64,000 bases of DNA from assembly GCA_020025305.1 (NCBI GenBank), contig JAHHSG010000007.1:31963-95962 (forward strand). Direction: 5' to 3'. Under the pieces are notes generated by a model. The model had not been told where the DNA came from. It did not search any database and was given only the letters and a program-made list of their open reading frames with translations. The DNA comes from Oscillospiraceae bacterium. Its GTDB lineage: Bacteria > Bacillota > Clostridia > Oscillospirales > Oscillospiraceae. The first letter of the stretch is position 1. Each line of letters opens with the position of its first letter. The position numbers and the translations under genes are program-made. Positions 1 to 7,959 of this stretch are shown here, piece by piece.

Positions 1-423
1 AACAACAGAAATCAGCAGATGCGTGTTTATGATCCGTTCCGTGAAATGGAAAATCTGCAGCGCAGTTTCTTTGGCGATTTCTTCTCCAATCAGAGTCTGG
101 CCGCCTTTAAAACCGACATTACTGACGAGGGGGATTATTACCTGCTGGCGGCGGATCTTCCCGGTTTTGAGAAGAAGGACATTTCCTTGCAGCTCAACGG
201 CGACACATTGACCATTCAGGCACAGCGTGCGTCCAAAGTAGAGCAGAACAATGACAAGGTGGTTCGCATGGAGCGCTCCTACGGCGTCTATAGCCGGCAG
301 TTCAATGTCTCTGAGATCGACACCGACCATATCAAGGCATCCTATGAAAACGGTGTGCTATCTCTGCGCCTTCCCAAGAAGAGCACCGTACTGCCCCAGA
401 GCAAGGTTTTGGAAATCGAATAA
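1..423 (+). CDS. Hsp20/alpha-crystallin small heat shock protein, 5' end probably cut by window edge
   Basis: ATP-independent holdase chaperone that binds unfolding proteins in the cytoplasm. The alpha-crystallin core runs from about residue 30 of the visible protein (FKTDITDEGDYYLLAADLPG) to the C-terminus, with the conserved A-x-x-x-N-G-V-L-type signature seen as SYENGVLSLRLPKK, and ends in an I/V-x-I-like tail (VLEIE). The first visible ATG is base 19, but the frame is open to base 1 (NNRNQQ before the Met) and no ribosome site precedes the ATG. The true start therefore probably lies outside the window. A strong bidirectional terminator follows the stop codon. Confidence 0.9.
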   Translation, partial: NNRNQQMRVYDPFREMENLQRSFFGDFFSNQSLAAFKTDITDEGDYYLLAADLPGFEKKDISLQLNGDTLTIQAQRASKVEQNNDKVVRMERSYGVYSRQFNVSEIDTDHIKASYENGVLSLRLPKKSTVLPQSKVLEIE

Positions 424-452
424 GCTTCTATTTAGAACGTCTCCCTTATATG

Positions 453-491
453 AAAAACCCGGGACGGGCCTATCGCCCGTCCCGGGTTTTC
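453..491. terminator. Bidirectional intrinsic terminator between hsp20 and the P-type ATPase gene
   Basis: A long GC-rich perfect hairpin (arms AAACCCGGGACGGG and CCCGTCCCGGGTTT) is flanked by A and T runs. It sits between two convergent genes and can end transcription from both sides. Confidence 0.9.
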
Positions 492-2380
492 TATGATGAC
501 AGGTCATGCACATGCAGCGCCCGAATGGCATTGAGCACTGCCAGTACCATCACGCCCACATCGGCGAAGATCGCCAGCCACATATTGGCAAGACCAATCG
601 CACTGAGAATAAGGCAGCCAAATTTTACCACCAACGCCAAGACAATATTCTGCCGAACAATTCCAATGCACTTGCGTGCAATTTTGATTCCCTTGACAAT
701 CTGCAGCGGATCATCATCCATCAGCACTACATCAGCGGCCTCAATGGCTGCATCGGAACCCATCGCCCCCATGGCGATGCCCACATCGGCCCGGGTCAAT
801 ACCGGCGCATCGTTGATGCCATCGCCTACAAAGGCTACCTTCCCGCCTCTCATGTCCCCTAACAGCTGCTCCACTCGCTCCACCTTATCCCCGGGCAGCA
901 GCTCACTTTGCACCTCATCCACGCCCAGCTCCGCAGCCACCTGCTGAGCCGCCCGATGTCGGTCACCGGTCAACATGATTGTCCGTGTCACACCCAAGGC
1001 TTTCAGTGCCTCCACTGCCGCTCTGGCGTGGGGCTTTACAACATCGGAGATGAGGATGTGTCCCACATACGCACCATCCACCGCTACATGGATCACCGTC
1101 CCGGCACTATGGCAGTCTTGATAGTCGATATGCTGCTTCTCCATCAGCTTATCATTGCCGATGGTCACTTTCTGCCCATCCACCATAGCCACAACGCCAT
1201 GACCGCTGATTTCCTCGATCTCACCCACCCGGCTGCGATCTATCTCACCGCCATATGCCCGCTGCAAACTCTTGCTGATGGGGTGATTGGAAGCGCATTC
1301 CGCCAAGGCGGCATACTCCAACAGCCGATGCTCTTCGATTTGATTGTGATGAATCCCCACCACTTGAAATGTGCCCTCCGTCAGTGTGCCGGTCTTATCA
1401 AACACCACACACTTCACCTGAGCCAACGTTTCCAGATAGTTGGAACCCTTAATGAGTACACCTTCTTTACTGGCACCACCAAGACCCGCAAAAAAGCTGA
1501 GCGGCACACTGATGACCAGCGCACAGGGGCAGCTGACCACTAAAAAGATCAGTGCTCGATAGGCCCAGATCCCCCATTGCGGTACCAGCCCTAAAAACAA
1601 CAGACGCACCAGCGGCGGCAGCAATACCAGCGCCAAAGCGCTGCCGCATACAGCCGGCGTATAGACCCGGGCAAAGCGAGCGATAAAATCCTCAGCCCTC
1701 GACTTCCGGGAGCTGGCATTTTCTACCAAATCCAGAATCTTAGAGACAGTGGACTCTCCAAATTCCTTGGTGGTCTGCACCTTCAAAAGGCCGCTGAGGT
1801 TGATACAGCCGCTGACGATACCGTCGCCTGCCGCCACATCTCTCGGAATACTTTCACCGGTCAGGGCCACCGTATCAAGACTGGAACTGCCCTCCAGCAC
1901 CACACCGTCCAGCGGCACCTTTTCACCGGGCTGCACCACAATAACGCTGCCCACAGCTACCTCCTGCGGATCTACCTGCTGTAACTCCCCGTCCACTTCC
2001 ACATTGGCGTAATCGGGACGAATATCCATGAGCGCAGCAATATTTTTCCGGCTCTTACCCACAGCATAGCTCTGAAACAGCTCACCAATCTGGTAGAAGA
2101 GCATCACAGCGATGCCCTCCAGATAGTCACCGCTCTTTGTGTGGATGGCCAGTACAAAAGCACCTACCGTAGCAATGGCCATGAGGAAGTTCTCATCAAA
2201 GACACGGCGGTTTAAAATACCGCGCAATGCCTTGCGTAAAATGTCTCCGCCAATCACAAGATAAACGATCAGATAGAGAGCCAACCGCAGTGCGCCGGTG
2301 GTTTCTACCAATTGCAGCACTACCAGCATCAAAGCCGTCGCCACAATGCGCAGAAGCATTTTCTTTTGCTTTTTATTCAC
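491..2380 (-). CDS. Heavy-metal-exporting P1B-type ATPase (CadA/ZntA-like), without N-terminal HMA domain
   Basis: Pumps a soft divalent metal (Zn, Cd, Pb or possibly Co) out of the cell using ATP. Visible motifs are TGES (actuator), the membrane metal site CPC near residues 283-285, the phosphorylated Asp in DKTGTLTEG near residue 328, the HP motif in ASNHPIS and GDGINDAP in the hinge. Length 629 aa is short for the family because the usual N-terminal metal-binding domain is missing; a free HMA protein is encoded just upstream. The start codon is GTG after a GGAGAGGAGAGGGA-type ribosome site. It is co-directional with the HMA gene and divergent from the ArsR-AraC regulator, so it is probably metal-induced through the dyad at 2678-2703. 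CPC plus context favours Zn/Cd over Cu, but the substrate is inferred. Confidence 0.93.
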   Translation of the reverse strand: MNKKQKKMLLRIVATALMLVVLQLVETTGALRLALYLIVYLVIGGDILRKALRGILNRRVFDENFLMAIATVGAFVLAIHTKSGDYLEGIAVMLFYQIGELFQSYAVGKSRKNIAALMDIRPDYANVEVDGELQQVDPQEVAVGSVIVVQPGEKVPLDGVVLEGSSSLDTVALTGESIPRDVAAGDGIVSGCINLSGLLKVQTTKEFGESTVSKILDLVENASSRKSRAEDFIARFARVYTPAVCGSALALVLLPPLVRLLFLGLVPQWGIWAYRALIFLVVSCPCALVISVPLSFFAGLGGASKEGVLIKGSNYLETLAQVKCVVFDKTGTLTEGTFQVVGIHHNQIEEHRLLEYAALAECASNHPISKSLQRAYGGEIDRSRVGEIEEISGHGVVAMVDGQKVTIGNDKLMEKQHIDYQDCHSAGTVIHVAVDGAYVGHILISDVVKPHARAAVEALKALGVTRTIMLTGDRHRAAQQVAAELGVDEVQSELLPGDKVERVEQLLGDMRGGKVAFVGDGINDAPVLTRADVGIAMGAMGSDAAIEAADVVLMDDDPLQIVKGIKIARKCIGIVRQNIVLALVVKFGCLILSAIGLANMWLAIFADVGVMVLAVLNAIRALHVHDLSS

Positions 2381-2428
2381 GTCCCTCTCCTCTCCTCCGT
2401 CTTTCCCGCAGCTCCTATACGTCTACCC

Positions 2429-2647
2429 TCAAAGCTCAATCTCACAGTCTGACTCTACCTTTTTGCAAGCCTTGCGTACCTCCTTCATCACTTGGCTCGG
2501 CTCCTGTCCGTCCTCAAATTCCACGATCATCTTCTGGGTCATGAAGTTCACCGTGGCGGTCGCAACGCCAGCCACCTTCCGAGTGGTGGCCTCCATCAAA
2601 TTAGCGCAGTTGGCGCAATCTACCTCAATATTATAGGTCTTCTTCAT
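2429..2647 (-). CDS. Free heavy-metal-associated (HMA) domain protein, 72 aa
   Basis: A small ferredoxin-fold metal chaperone. Its CxxC metal site lies near the N-terminus (VDCANCA, residues 9-15), and the rest matches the beta-alpha-beta-beta-alpha-beta HMA pattern. It likely hands metal to, or senses metal for, the adjacent P-type ATPase that lacks its own HMA domain. The start at 2647 follows a GGAGGG ribosome site. The open frame extends further upstream, but that part lies in the promoter/operator region and is not convincing. The C-terminal Cys (ESDCEIEL) is an extra possible ligand. Confidence 0.9.
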   Translation of the reverse strand: MKKTYNIEVDCANCANLMEATTRKVAGVATATVNFMTQKMIVEFEDGQEPSQVMKEVRKACKKVESDCEIEL

Positions 2648-2677
2648 AGGACTGTTCCCTCCGTCAAAATAAGATGT

Positions 2678-2719
2678 AACAATTAAGTTCTTGTTTAATT
2701 GTTCTGTTTGCAGTATAAT
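2678..2719. promoter_or_regulatory. ArsR/SmtB-type operator dyad and divergent promoter region
   Basis: A perfect 9-bp inverted repeat, AACAATTAA-N8-TTAATTGTT, spans 2678-2703, midway between the HMA/ATPase genes and the regulator gene. It overlaps the -35 (TTGTTT, 2691-2696) of a plus-strand promoter with -10 TATAAT (2714-2719) at 17-bp spacing. AT-rich dyads of this size are typical ArsR/SmtB binding sites. That the neighbouring regulator binds it is an inference. Confidence 0.75.
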
Positions 2720-2806
2720 CATCACAGAAACGAAAATCAATCCCTCCGCCCCATGCACTTCTGTTCGGGCGAAGAACACTTCCAAAAGGCACAAAAGGAG
2801 AAAACA

Positions 2807-3535
2807 ATGGAGCATCTCATGCTGCCCCACCACCACGGCGAGAGTGCACAGGCAGAACATCTGCGCCGGGAATTGGTAAAAATCCGACAGTTTGATACCG
2901 TGGCGGAAATCTTCCGCCAGCTGGGTGATCCCATCCGCGTCCGCATTTTCTGGCTGCTCAGTCATCAAGAGGAGTGCGTTGTCAATATCTCTGCAATGCT
3001 GCAGATGTCCAGCCCCGCCGTGTCCCACCATCTGCGTTCGCTGCACGATTGCGGCCTGATCGTCAGCCGCCGCTGCGGTAAAGAGGTCTACTACCGCGCC
3101 GCCGACACGGAGGAGTGCCGTTTACTTCACAAAACGACAGAGCAGATCATGGAGATTGCTTGCCCCAAAACAGCAGCAACTCTCCATGGCGCACCGGAGG
3201 AAATCATCCGTCAGGTCCATGAGTACCTCACCGAGCATTTGGCGCAACGCATCACCATTGAGGAACTCTCCCGACAGTTTTTAATGAATCCCACCACGCT
3301 GAAATCCACCTTTAAAAAGGTATACGGCAACTCCTTGGCCGCCCACATAAAAGAGCACCGCATGGCCGAAGCAGCTCGGCTGCTGCTGGGCACCGGCCAA
3401 AGTGTGGCTGAAATTGCCCGTGCGGTTGGTTACGACAGCCAAAGCCGCTTTACCGCTGCTTTTAAAGAGGCCTACGGAGTACTGCCTACCGAATACCGCA
3501 GGCATGTACCGTCATATGACCGAAAAGAGCCGTGA
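2807..3535 (+). CDS. ArsR-AraC fusion transcriptional regulator
   Basis: A probable metal-responsive repressor/activator of the divergent HMA-ATPase genes. Residues about 25-115 form an ArsR/SmtB winged helix (QLGDPIRVRIFWLLSHQEEC, then SSPAVSHHLRSLHDCGLIV and the wing RRCGKEVYY). Cys residues in the EECVVN and CPKT regions and a His-rich N-terminus (MLPHHHGESAQAEH) are possible metal ligands. Residues about 140-235 form an AraC-type double helix-turn-helix (ITIEELSRQFLMNPTTLKSTF; SVAEIARAVGYDSQSRFTAAF). Start 2807 is chosen because AAGGAG precedes it; the frame is open further upstream only through the promoter. The fusion of two DNA-binding families in one 242-aa protein is unusual. Confidence 0.88.
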   Translation: MEHLMLPHHHGESAQAEHLRRELVKIRQFDTVAEIFRQLGDPIRVRIFWLLSHQEECVVNISAMLQMSSPAVSHHLRSLHDCGLIVSRRCGKEVYYRAADTEECRLLHKTTEQIMEIACPKTAATLHGAPEEIIRQVHEYLTEHLAQRITIEELSRQFLMNPTTLKSTFKKVYGNSLAAHIKEHRMAEAARLLLGTGQSVAEIARAVGYDSQSRFTAAFKEAYGVLPTEYRRHVPSYDRKEP

Positions 3536-3557
3536 TCCTGGAGATCACGGCTCTTTT
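3523..3557. terminator. Intrinsic terminator overlapping the end of the ArsR-AraC gene
   Basis: The hairpin AAAGAGCCGTGATC / GATCACGGCTCTTT is followed by TT and contains the stop codon. It lies between convergent genes and is nearly symmetric, so it may serve both strands. Confidence 0.85.
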
Positions 3558-3564
3558 CGTGGTA

Positions 3565-3966
3565 TCAAGACTGGCAAGATTCCTCTGCCGGGGCAGGTGT
3601 CAACGTTTTGACACCAAAAAGGAAGTAGATCAGATGGAACACCCATACACACCCCAGCACGATGCGCCCCACCGGCACAGCGTGCATCATGATAAATCCC
3701 ACTGACATCAGCAGCGTCACCGTCACCATAATGCGCACCTTTGTCTTTTTCGTCATACCTTTGCCGGCCACATAGCTGGCAAGATTATCCTGATAGAGCT
3801 TTGTGCTCACAAACCAACTGTGCAGCTTCTCCGAGCTGCGGGCAAAACAGAAGGCCGCCAGCAGTAAAAACGGAAAGGCAGGCAGCAGCGGAAGCACCGC
3901 ACCTACAGCGCCTAGCCCAAGGCCCAAACATCCCAATACCATATAGAGAATCTTTTTAATGTTCAT
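3565..3966 (-). CDS. DUF454 (YbaN-like) inner-membrane protein
   Basis: A small membrane protein of the DUF454/YbaN family, function unknown. The N-terminal hydrophobic segment YMVLGCLGLGLGAVGAVLPL, with the following PFLLLAAFCFARSS, is the family hallmark. Two more hydrophobic stretches occur around residues 85-125. The start at 3966 (MNIKKILYM) overlaps the 3' end of the YgbA-like gene by 11 bp, and a longer upstream frame is possible but would overlap it much more. It is the last gene of the ABC exporter operon. Confidence 0.85.
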   Translation of the reverse strand: MNIKKILYMVLGCLGLGLGAVGAVLPLLPAFPFLLLAAFCFARSSEKLHSWFVSTKLYQDNLASYVAGKGMTKKTKVRIMVTVTLLMSVGFIMMHAVPVGRIVLGCVWVFHLIYFLFGVKTLTPAPAEESCQS

Positions 3967-4297
3967 CTTCTTTATCCAATCTACGTCGTTCCTTCTTCGT
4001 TTCCACCACATGGCGCACTGCCATGATCGGGTGATAGAATATCATGCGCGGTCCTGAAAAGCGCATAACCTCTCGGATTTTTTGCCGCATTTCCGGGCGG
4101 TAACAATGCACCTTACAGTTGGCGCAAAAGGTTTTTGTCTCCATAAAAGGACAATGCTCACTACGGTTTCTGGCATAAGCCTCCAGCGCTGCACACCCAC
4201 TGCACAGCTGCTTGCCCCCATGCTTTTTCTTACAGTAGAGGGAAATCATCAAAGAGACAGTTTTTTTCTCCCGCTGCCGTTTTTTCTCAATATTCAT
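3956..4297 (-). CDS. YgbA_NO family protein (nitrous oxide-stimulated promoter)
   Basis: A 113-aa Cys-rich protein of the YgbA family, whose enterobacterial members are induced by nitric oxide; the biochemical role is not established. The pattern of Cys pairs (LCSGC, HCPF, FCANCKVHCY) and the conserved VMRFSGPRMIFYHPIMAVRH segment identify it, and the cysteines suggest a zinc or iron-sulphur site. Its start codon overlaps the stop of the upstream ABC gene by one base (TGATG), so it is translated as part of that operon. Confidence 0.85.
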   Translation of the reverse strand: MNIEKKRQREKKTVSLMISLYCKKKHGGKQLCSGCAALEAYARNRSEHCPFMETKTFCANCKVHCYRPEMRQKIREVMRFSGPRMIFYHPIMAVRHVVETKKERRRLDKEDEH

Positions 4298-5940
4298 CAG
4301 CTCATTCTTCCGTTTTCTACGGAGTAAGCCACGTCCGAAATTCCCATGGTAGATTTACGGTGGGACACCAATACTACCGTCTTTTCGCCTCGCTCTTCAT
4401 GGAGGGAACGGAGAATCACCGCCTCGTTGAGACTGTCGAGATTGCTGGTAGGTTCATCCAGCAGCAGGAAGGGTGCATTGTGGAGGAAGGCACGCGCCAG
4501 CCCTAATCGCTGCCGCTCACCACCGGAGAGGGTATCTCCCAACTCGCCTACGGGCGTATCATAGCCCTGCGGAAGCTGCATGATAAAATCGTGGACAGAT
4601 GCCTTCTTGCAGGCTTCCATGATTTCCTCATCCGTAGCGTCCAGCTTGGCAATGCGCAGATTGCTGCCAATAGAGTCATGGAAGAGATGGGTCTCCTGTG
4701 TCACAAAGCTCTCCATGTCACGGAGGTTCGTGGTGTTTATTTCATTCACATCCCTACCGGAGATGCGCACGGTGCCCTTCTGGGTTTCCCAGAAGCGCAT
4801 CAACAACTTGAGGAGGGTGGATTTGCCGCTGCCGCTGCGGCCCACAATCCCCACCACCTGTTTTTCCGGAATCTGCAAAGAGAAGTCAGAGAGGATCTCC
4901 TCCTCACCGTCATAGGTAAAGGTGATGTGCTCTGCAGAAGCACCGGTGAAAGACACCTCTTCTCTTCCGGAAATCTCCTCCACGGCAGGCCTCTCTTCCA
5001 AAATATCCAACACGCGGTTGCCTGCGGCAAAGGTGTTTTGCAGTGTAGCTCCCAGCGCCGCCAGTGCTACCACGGGGCCGAAAGAGCTCATCAGCGCCAA
5101 CGTCACGGTCAATGCACCGCTAAAAGGAACAATCTGCACAGAGAGGAGCAGCATAGCCATATCAAAGAGCAGCATCACCGTATTGGTCAGCGCCGTATTG
5201 AGGGATGCTGTGCGCTTCATGCGCTGCTCATCCCCGGAAAGCTCGTCCGTCATCTCATTCATGCGGTCTACACGCTGCTGCCCCTGTCCAAACTGCTGAA
5301 TCTCCGGCAGACCACGGAGGCTATCGAGCACAAAACTGGCCAGATTGCCGGATTGATCCCGAAAATGCAGTCCGTCGCTGCCGCTTGCCTTAGAAGTGAG
5401 CAGAGGAATCACCACACCCACCACCATATAGGCAGCCAGTGCCAGCAGTCCCAGCGCCCAGTGATACACACTGATAAAGACTACCATCACCACTGTAAAG
5501 AGCACAGCAATGCACACCGGTGAGACGGTGTGGGCATAAAATACCTCTAATAACTCAATATCTGAGGTGATGATGCTGATCAGGTTGCCCTTGTCCTTGC
5601 CCTCCAGCTTGGCCGGGGTCAGACGGCGCAGCGCCCCGAATACCTTATCCCGGATCAACGCCAGCAGTTTGAATGCGATGAAATGGTTGCAGGCCTGCTC
5701 TGCATAGCGCAAAAAGCCGCGCAGCAGTGCAAACACCGCTAAACACACAAAAATGACCGTCAGGGACAAACTATTCCCCAACCCCAGCAGCTCCAGTACG
5801 GCGAAGCCACCGTATACCGTAATAAAGGCGGCACACAGATGACCCACAAGGCCCATCAGCACGGCCAGTACCATATAACCGATCAGCGGCTTTACCAATC
5901 CCACTAACCGCGTCATTACAATCCATCCGCTTCGCTTCAT
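4297..5940 (-). CDS. ABC exporter-type half-transporter (CydC-like), membrane plus ATPase
   Basis: The second half of a heterodimeric type-I (exporter-fold) ABC transporter. An N-terminal six-helix membrane domain (about 1-310) is followed by an ATPase with Walker A GRSGSGKST near residue 365, signature LSGGERQRLGLARA, Walker B LLLDEPTSNLD and H-loop SHRKS. It starts at 5940 with an ATGA overlap with the upstream partner, which gives 547 aa. CydDC-type exporters move thiols or heme-related compounds, while IrtAB/YbtPQ transporters with the same fold import siderophores. The shared GTTAGC boxes with the flavodoxin operon hint at metal-linked regulation, but the substrate cannot be read from sequence. 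Confidence 0.88.
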   Translation of the reverse strand: MKRSGWIVMTRLVGLVKPLIGYMVLAVLMGLVGHLCAAFITVYGGFAVLELLGLGNSLSLTVIFVCLAVFALLRGFLRYAEQACNHFIAFKLLALIRDKVFGALRRLTPAKLEGKDKGNLISIITSDIELLEVFYAHTVSPVCIAVLFTVVMVVFISVYHWALGLLALAAYMVVGVVIPLLTSKASGSDGLHFRDQSGNLASFVLDSLRGLPEIQQFGQGQQRVDRMNEMTDELSGDEQRMKRTASLNTALTNTVMLLFDMAMLLLSVQIVPFSGALTVTLALMSSFGPVVALAALGATLQNTFAAGNRVLDILEERPAVEEISGREEVSFTGASAEHITFTYDGEEEILSDFSLQIPEKQVVGIVGRSGSGKSTLLKLLMRFWETQKGTVRISGRDVNEINTTNLRDMESFVTQETHLFHDSIGSNLRIAKLDATDEEIMEACKKASVHDFIMQLPQGYDTPVGELGDTLSGGERQRLGLARAFLHNAPFLLLDEPTSNLDSLNEAVILRSLHEERGEKTVVLVSHRKSTMGISDVAYSVENGRMS

Positions 5941-7676
5941 CGTACCTCTTCCTTCCCGTAGTGCTCCAGTTCCTGCTGGGTACGCCAAAGGGCACTGTAA
6001 GCACCCATGTGGCTCAAAAGTTCCCTATGTGTACCGCTCTCAGCCAGCGTCCCGTGCTCCAATACATAAATCTTATCCGCTTCCACCACATTGGCCAGAC
6101 GGTGAGAGATCAGAATGACCGTACAAGTCCCATTGAGTCCCTTGATTTCCTGCATCAGATCATTTTCGCTCTCCACATCAATATTAGAGGTGGCCTCATC
6201 GAAGATATAGACTGGTGTATGGCGTAAAAGTGCACGAGCCATGGCAAGCCGCTGGCGCTGTCCTCCGGAAAGATTGGCAGCTTGCTCCATCAATTCCGTG
6301 TCCAGTCCCTGCTCACTGCGGAGGAAATCTGCCAAGCGGACCTGTGTCAATGCCTTCCACATTTCCTCTTCTGTCGCCTGAGGCGCACCCATCCGTAAGT
6401 TCTCACGCACGGTTCCCTTAAAGAGATAGCTTTGGTGACCTACATAGGTAAAGGAGGCCAGCAGACTCTCATCGGAGATCTCCGACAGCGGTACACCACC
6501 GACGGTGAGCCGTCCCTCATAGCTACGGTTGCGCCCCATAAAAATAGATGCCATCGTAGATTTACCGCTGCCGCTCTCACCCACAATGGCAGTAAAACTA
6601 CCCTGGGGAATATCCATCGTGAGATCATGGAGAATTTCACGCTGTGCATCGTAGGAAAAGGTCAGGTTCTCACAGCGGATAGAGCAATCCTCCTCCGGCA
6701 CACGCTCCATTCTTTCGGGTGGCTCGGGCAGATCTAAGAGGTGGAAAATTTTATCTGATGCTGCCATACCGTTCATAGCAATGTGGAAGAAAGACCCCAG
6801 TTGCCGCATGGGCAGGAAGAAATCCGCCGCCAGCAGAATAATCAGCAAGCAGCCCCGCAGATCTACATGATGACTCCGGAACTGCAGCGCCGCTAAAATC
6901 ATGCCCAGCGCCGCACCGCCATAGGCGATCAGATCCATGATGGTGATGGAGTTGAGCTGCATGGTCAGTACCTTCATCGTGATCTTACGGAACTTCTCTG
7001 CCTGCTCATTCATTTCTCGGTGCTTGAAATCATCTGCCTGATAGATTTTCAACGTGGTGAGTCCCTGCAAATTCTCCAAGAACGTATCGCCCAGCGCCGT
7101 ATACTCCCCCCAATACTTGCCCAGCAGCTTCTTTGCCCATGTCTGCACAGCGGCAATAGTCACTGGGATCAGGGGCACACATAGCAGCAGTACCAGCGCC
7201 GCCGGCACATTTACCGTACACAGTACTGCAAAGAGTGTCAGCGGTGCCAACATCGCATAAAAAAACTGCGGAAGGTAGGCCCCGAAGTAGGTCTCCAGCT
7301 GATCCACACCCTCGGTGGCTACCTGCACCACCTGACTGGTCTGTACCTGCTCTTTATAGGAAGCACCCAGACGCAGCAGCTTTTGATAGATTTTCTCCCG
7401 CAGTGTCTTTTTCACCGCTTTCGAGGAGAGATACCCCATCTTTCCAGCCAAAGTGGTGCAAACAAAGCGAATGATGAGCATCACACCCACGATTGCCACC
7501 GTTTTGCCTATGGCCCTGCCATCCACAGTCCTATCGTAAGCTTGCTGCAGAAGTGATGCCACAGCGCCCATCATGCCGATGTTGGCCAGCAGCGCGCCCC
7601 ACTGCAGCCCTACATGGGCGGCAATATATTTCTTACTCTCTTTCACTGTGCCTATCAGGCGTTTATTGATCATCAT
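5937..7676 (-). CDS. ABC exporter-type half-transporter (CydD-like), membrane plus ATPase
   Basis: First gene of a four-gene operon (two ABC halves, YgbA-like, DUF454). 579 aa: membrane domain about 1-320, then the ATPase with Walker A GESGSGKST, signature LSGGQRQRLAMARA, Walker B YIFDEATSNID and H-loop ISHRLANV. It pairs with the downstream half-transporter (ATGA overlap). The start at 7676 gives MMINKRLIG. The promoter upstream carries two copies of a 16-bp palindrome also found at the flavodoxin operon. Call as CydD-like is by general pattern only; a multidrug, siderophore or heme/thiol transporter are alternatives. Confidence 0.88.
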   Translation of the reverse strand: MMINKRLIGTVKESKKYIAAHVGLQWGALLANIGMMGAVASLLQQAYDRTVDGRAIGKTVAIVGVMLIIRFVCTTLAGKMGYLSSKAVKKTLREKIYQKLLRLGASYKEQVQTSQVVQVATEGVDQLETYFGAYLPQFFYAMLAPLTLFAVLCTVNVPAALVLLLCVPLIPVTIAAVQTWAKKLLGKYWGEYTALGDTFLENLQGLTTLKIYQADDFKHREMNEQAEKFRKITMKVLTMQLNSITIMDLIAYGGAALGMILAALQFRSHHVDLRGCLLIILLAADFFLPMRQLGSFFHIAMNGMAASDKIFHLLDLPEPPERMERVPEEDCSIRCENLTFSYDAQREILHDLTMDIPQGSFTAIVGESGSGKSTMASIFMGRNRSYEGRLTVGGVPLSEISDESLLASFTYVGHQSYLFKGTVRENLRMGAPQATEEEMWKALTQVRLADFLRSEQGLDTELMEQAANLSGGQRQRLAMARALLRHTPVYIFDEATSNIDVESENDLMQEIKGLNGTCTVILISHRLANVVEADKIYVLEHGTLAESGTHRELLSHMGAYSALWRTQQELEHYGKEEVR

Positions 7677-7730
7677 TGGAACATTTCTCCTACCATAGCC
7701 GAGGTTTTGCTTTATGATGCCCCCTTAATA

Positions 7731-7746
7731 GTTAGCATCTTCTAAC
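7731..7746. promoter_or_regulatory. GTTAG palindrome, copy 1 (leader of the ABC exporter operon)
   Basis: GTTAGCATCTTCTAAC, a 16-bp imperfect palindrome with GTTAG/CTAAC arms, 55 bases upstream of the CydD-like start. It matches three other copies in this window (7777, 9282, 9414). Confidence 0.7.
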
Positions 7747-7776
7747 CTAAGATCTTAAAAATGAGGGCATTCCGAA

Positions 7777-7792
7777 GTTAGCCCTCGCTAAT
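7777..7792. promoter_or_regulatory. GTTAG palindrome, copy 2 (at the ABC operon promoter start site)
   Basis: GTTAGCCCTCGCTAAT lies six bases downstream of the -10 of the minus-strand promoter (7799-7827), where it would overlap the transcription start. That is a repressor position. Arms TTAGC/GCTAA. Confidence 0.75.
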
Positions 7793-7798
7793 TCTGTA

Positions 7799-7827
7799 AT
7801 ATAACATATAACCTCTTCCACTGTCAA
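7799..7827 (-). promoter_or_regulatory. Promoter of the ABC exporter operon
   Basis: On the minus strand, TTGACA (7822-7827) and TTATAT (7799-7804) are separated by 17 bp, a good housekeeping-type promoter directly before GTTAG palindrome copy 2. Confidence 0.7.
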
Positions 7828-7858
7828 CCCAATCCGACACATTTCTCCTGCAAACAAT

Positions 7859-7897
7859 GTAAAAGAGGGAGTATCTTTCGATCTCTCCCTCTTTTAC
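7859..7897. terminator. Intrinsic terminator downstream of the flavodoxin operon
   Basis: A 13-bp perfect hairpin (GTAAAAGAGGGAG / CTCCCTCTTTTAC) separates the flavodoxin operon from the promoter of the ABC operon. Its arms supply A and T runs on both strands. Confidence 0.75.
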
Positions 7898-7959
7898 ACT
7901 TGATGAATTTTAAAGGAGTACTTATGCTAACGACGCTCCTCCCCAAAAGGAGCCCCGTA

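Noticed and set aside
3566..7676. Naming the ABC pair cydC and cydD outright
   Set aside because: No cytochrome bd genes (cydAB) are adjacent and the exporter fold is shared by many substrates, so only a CydDC-like label is given.
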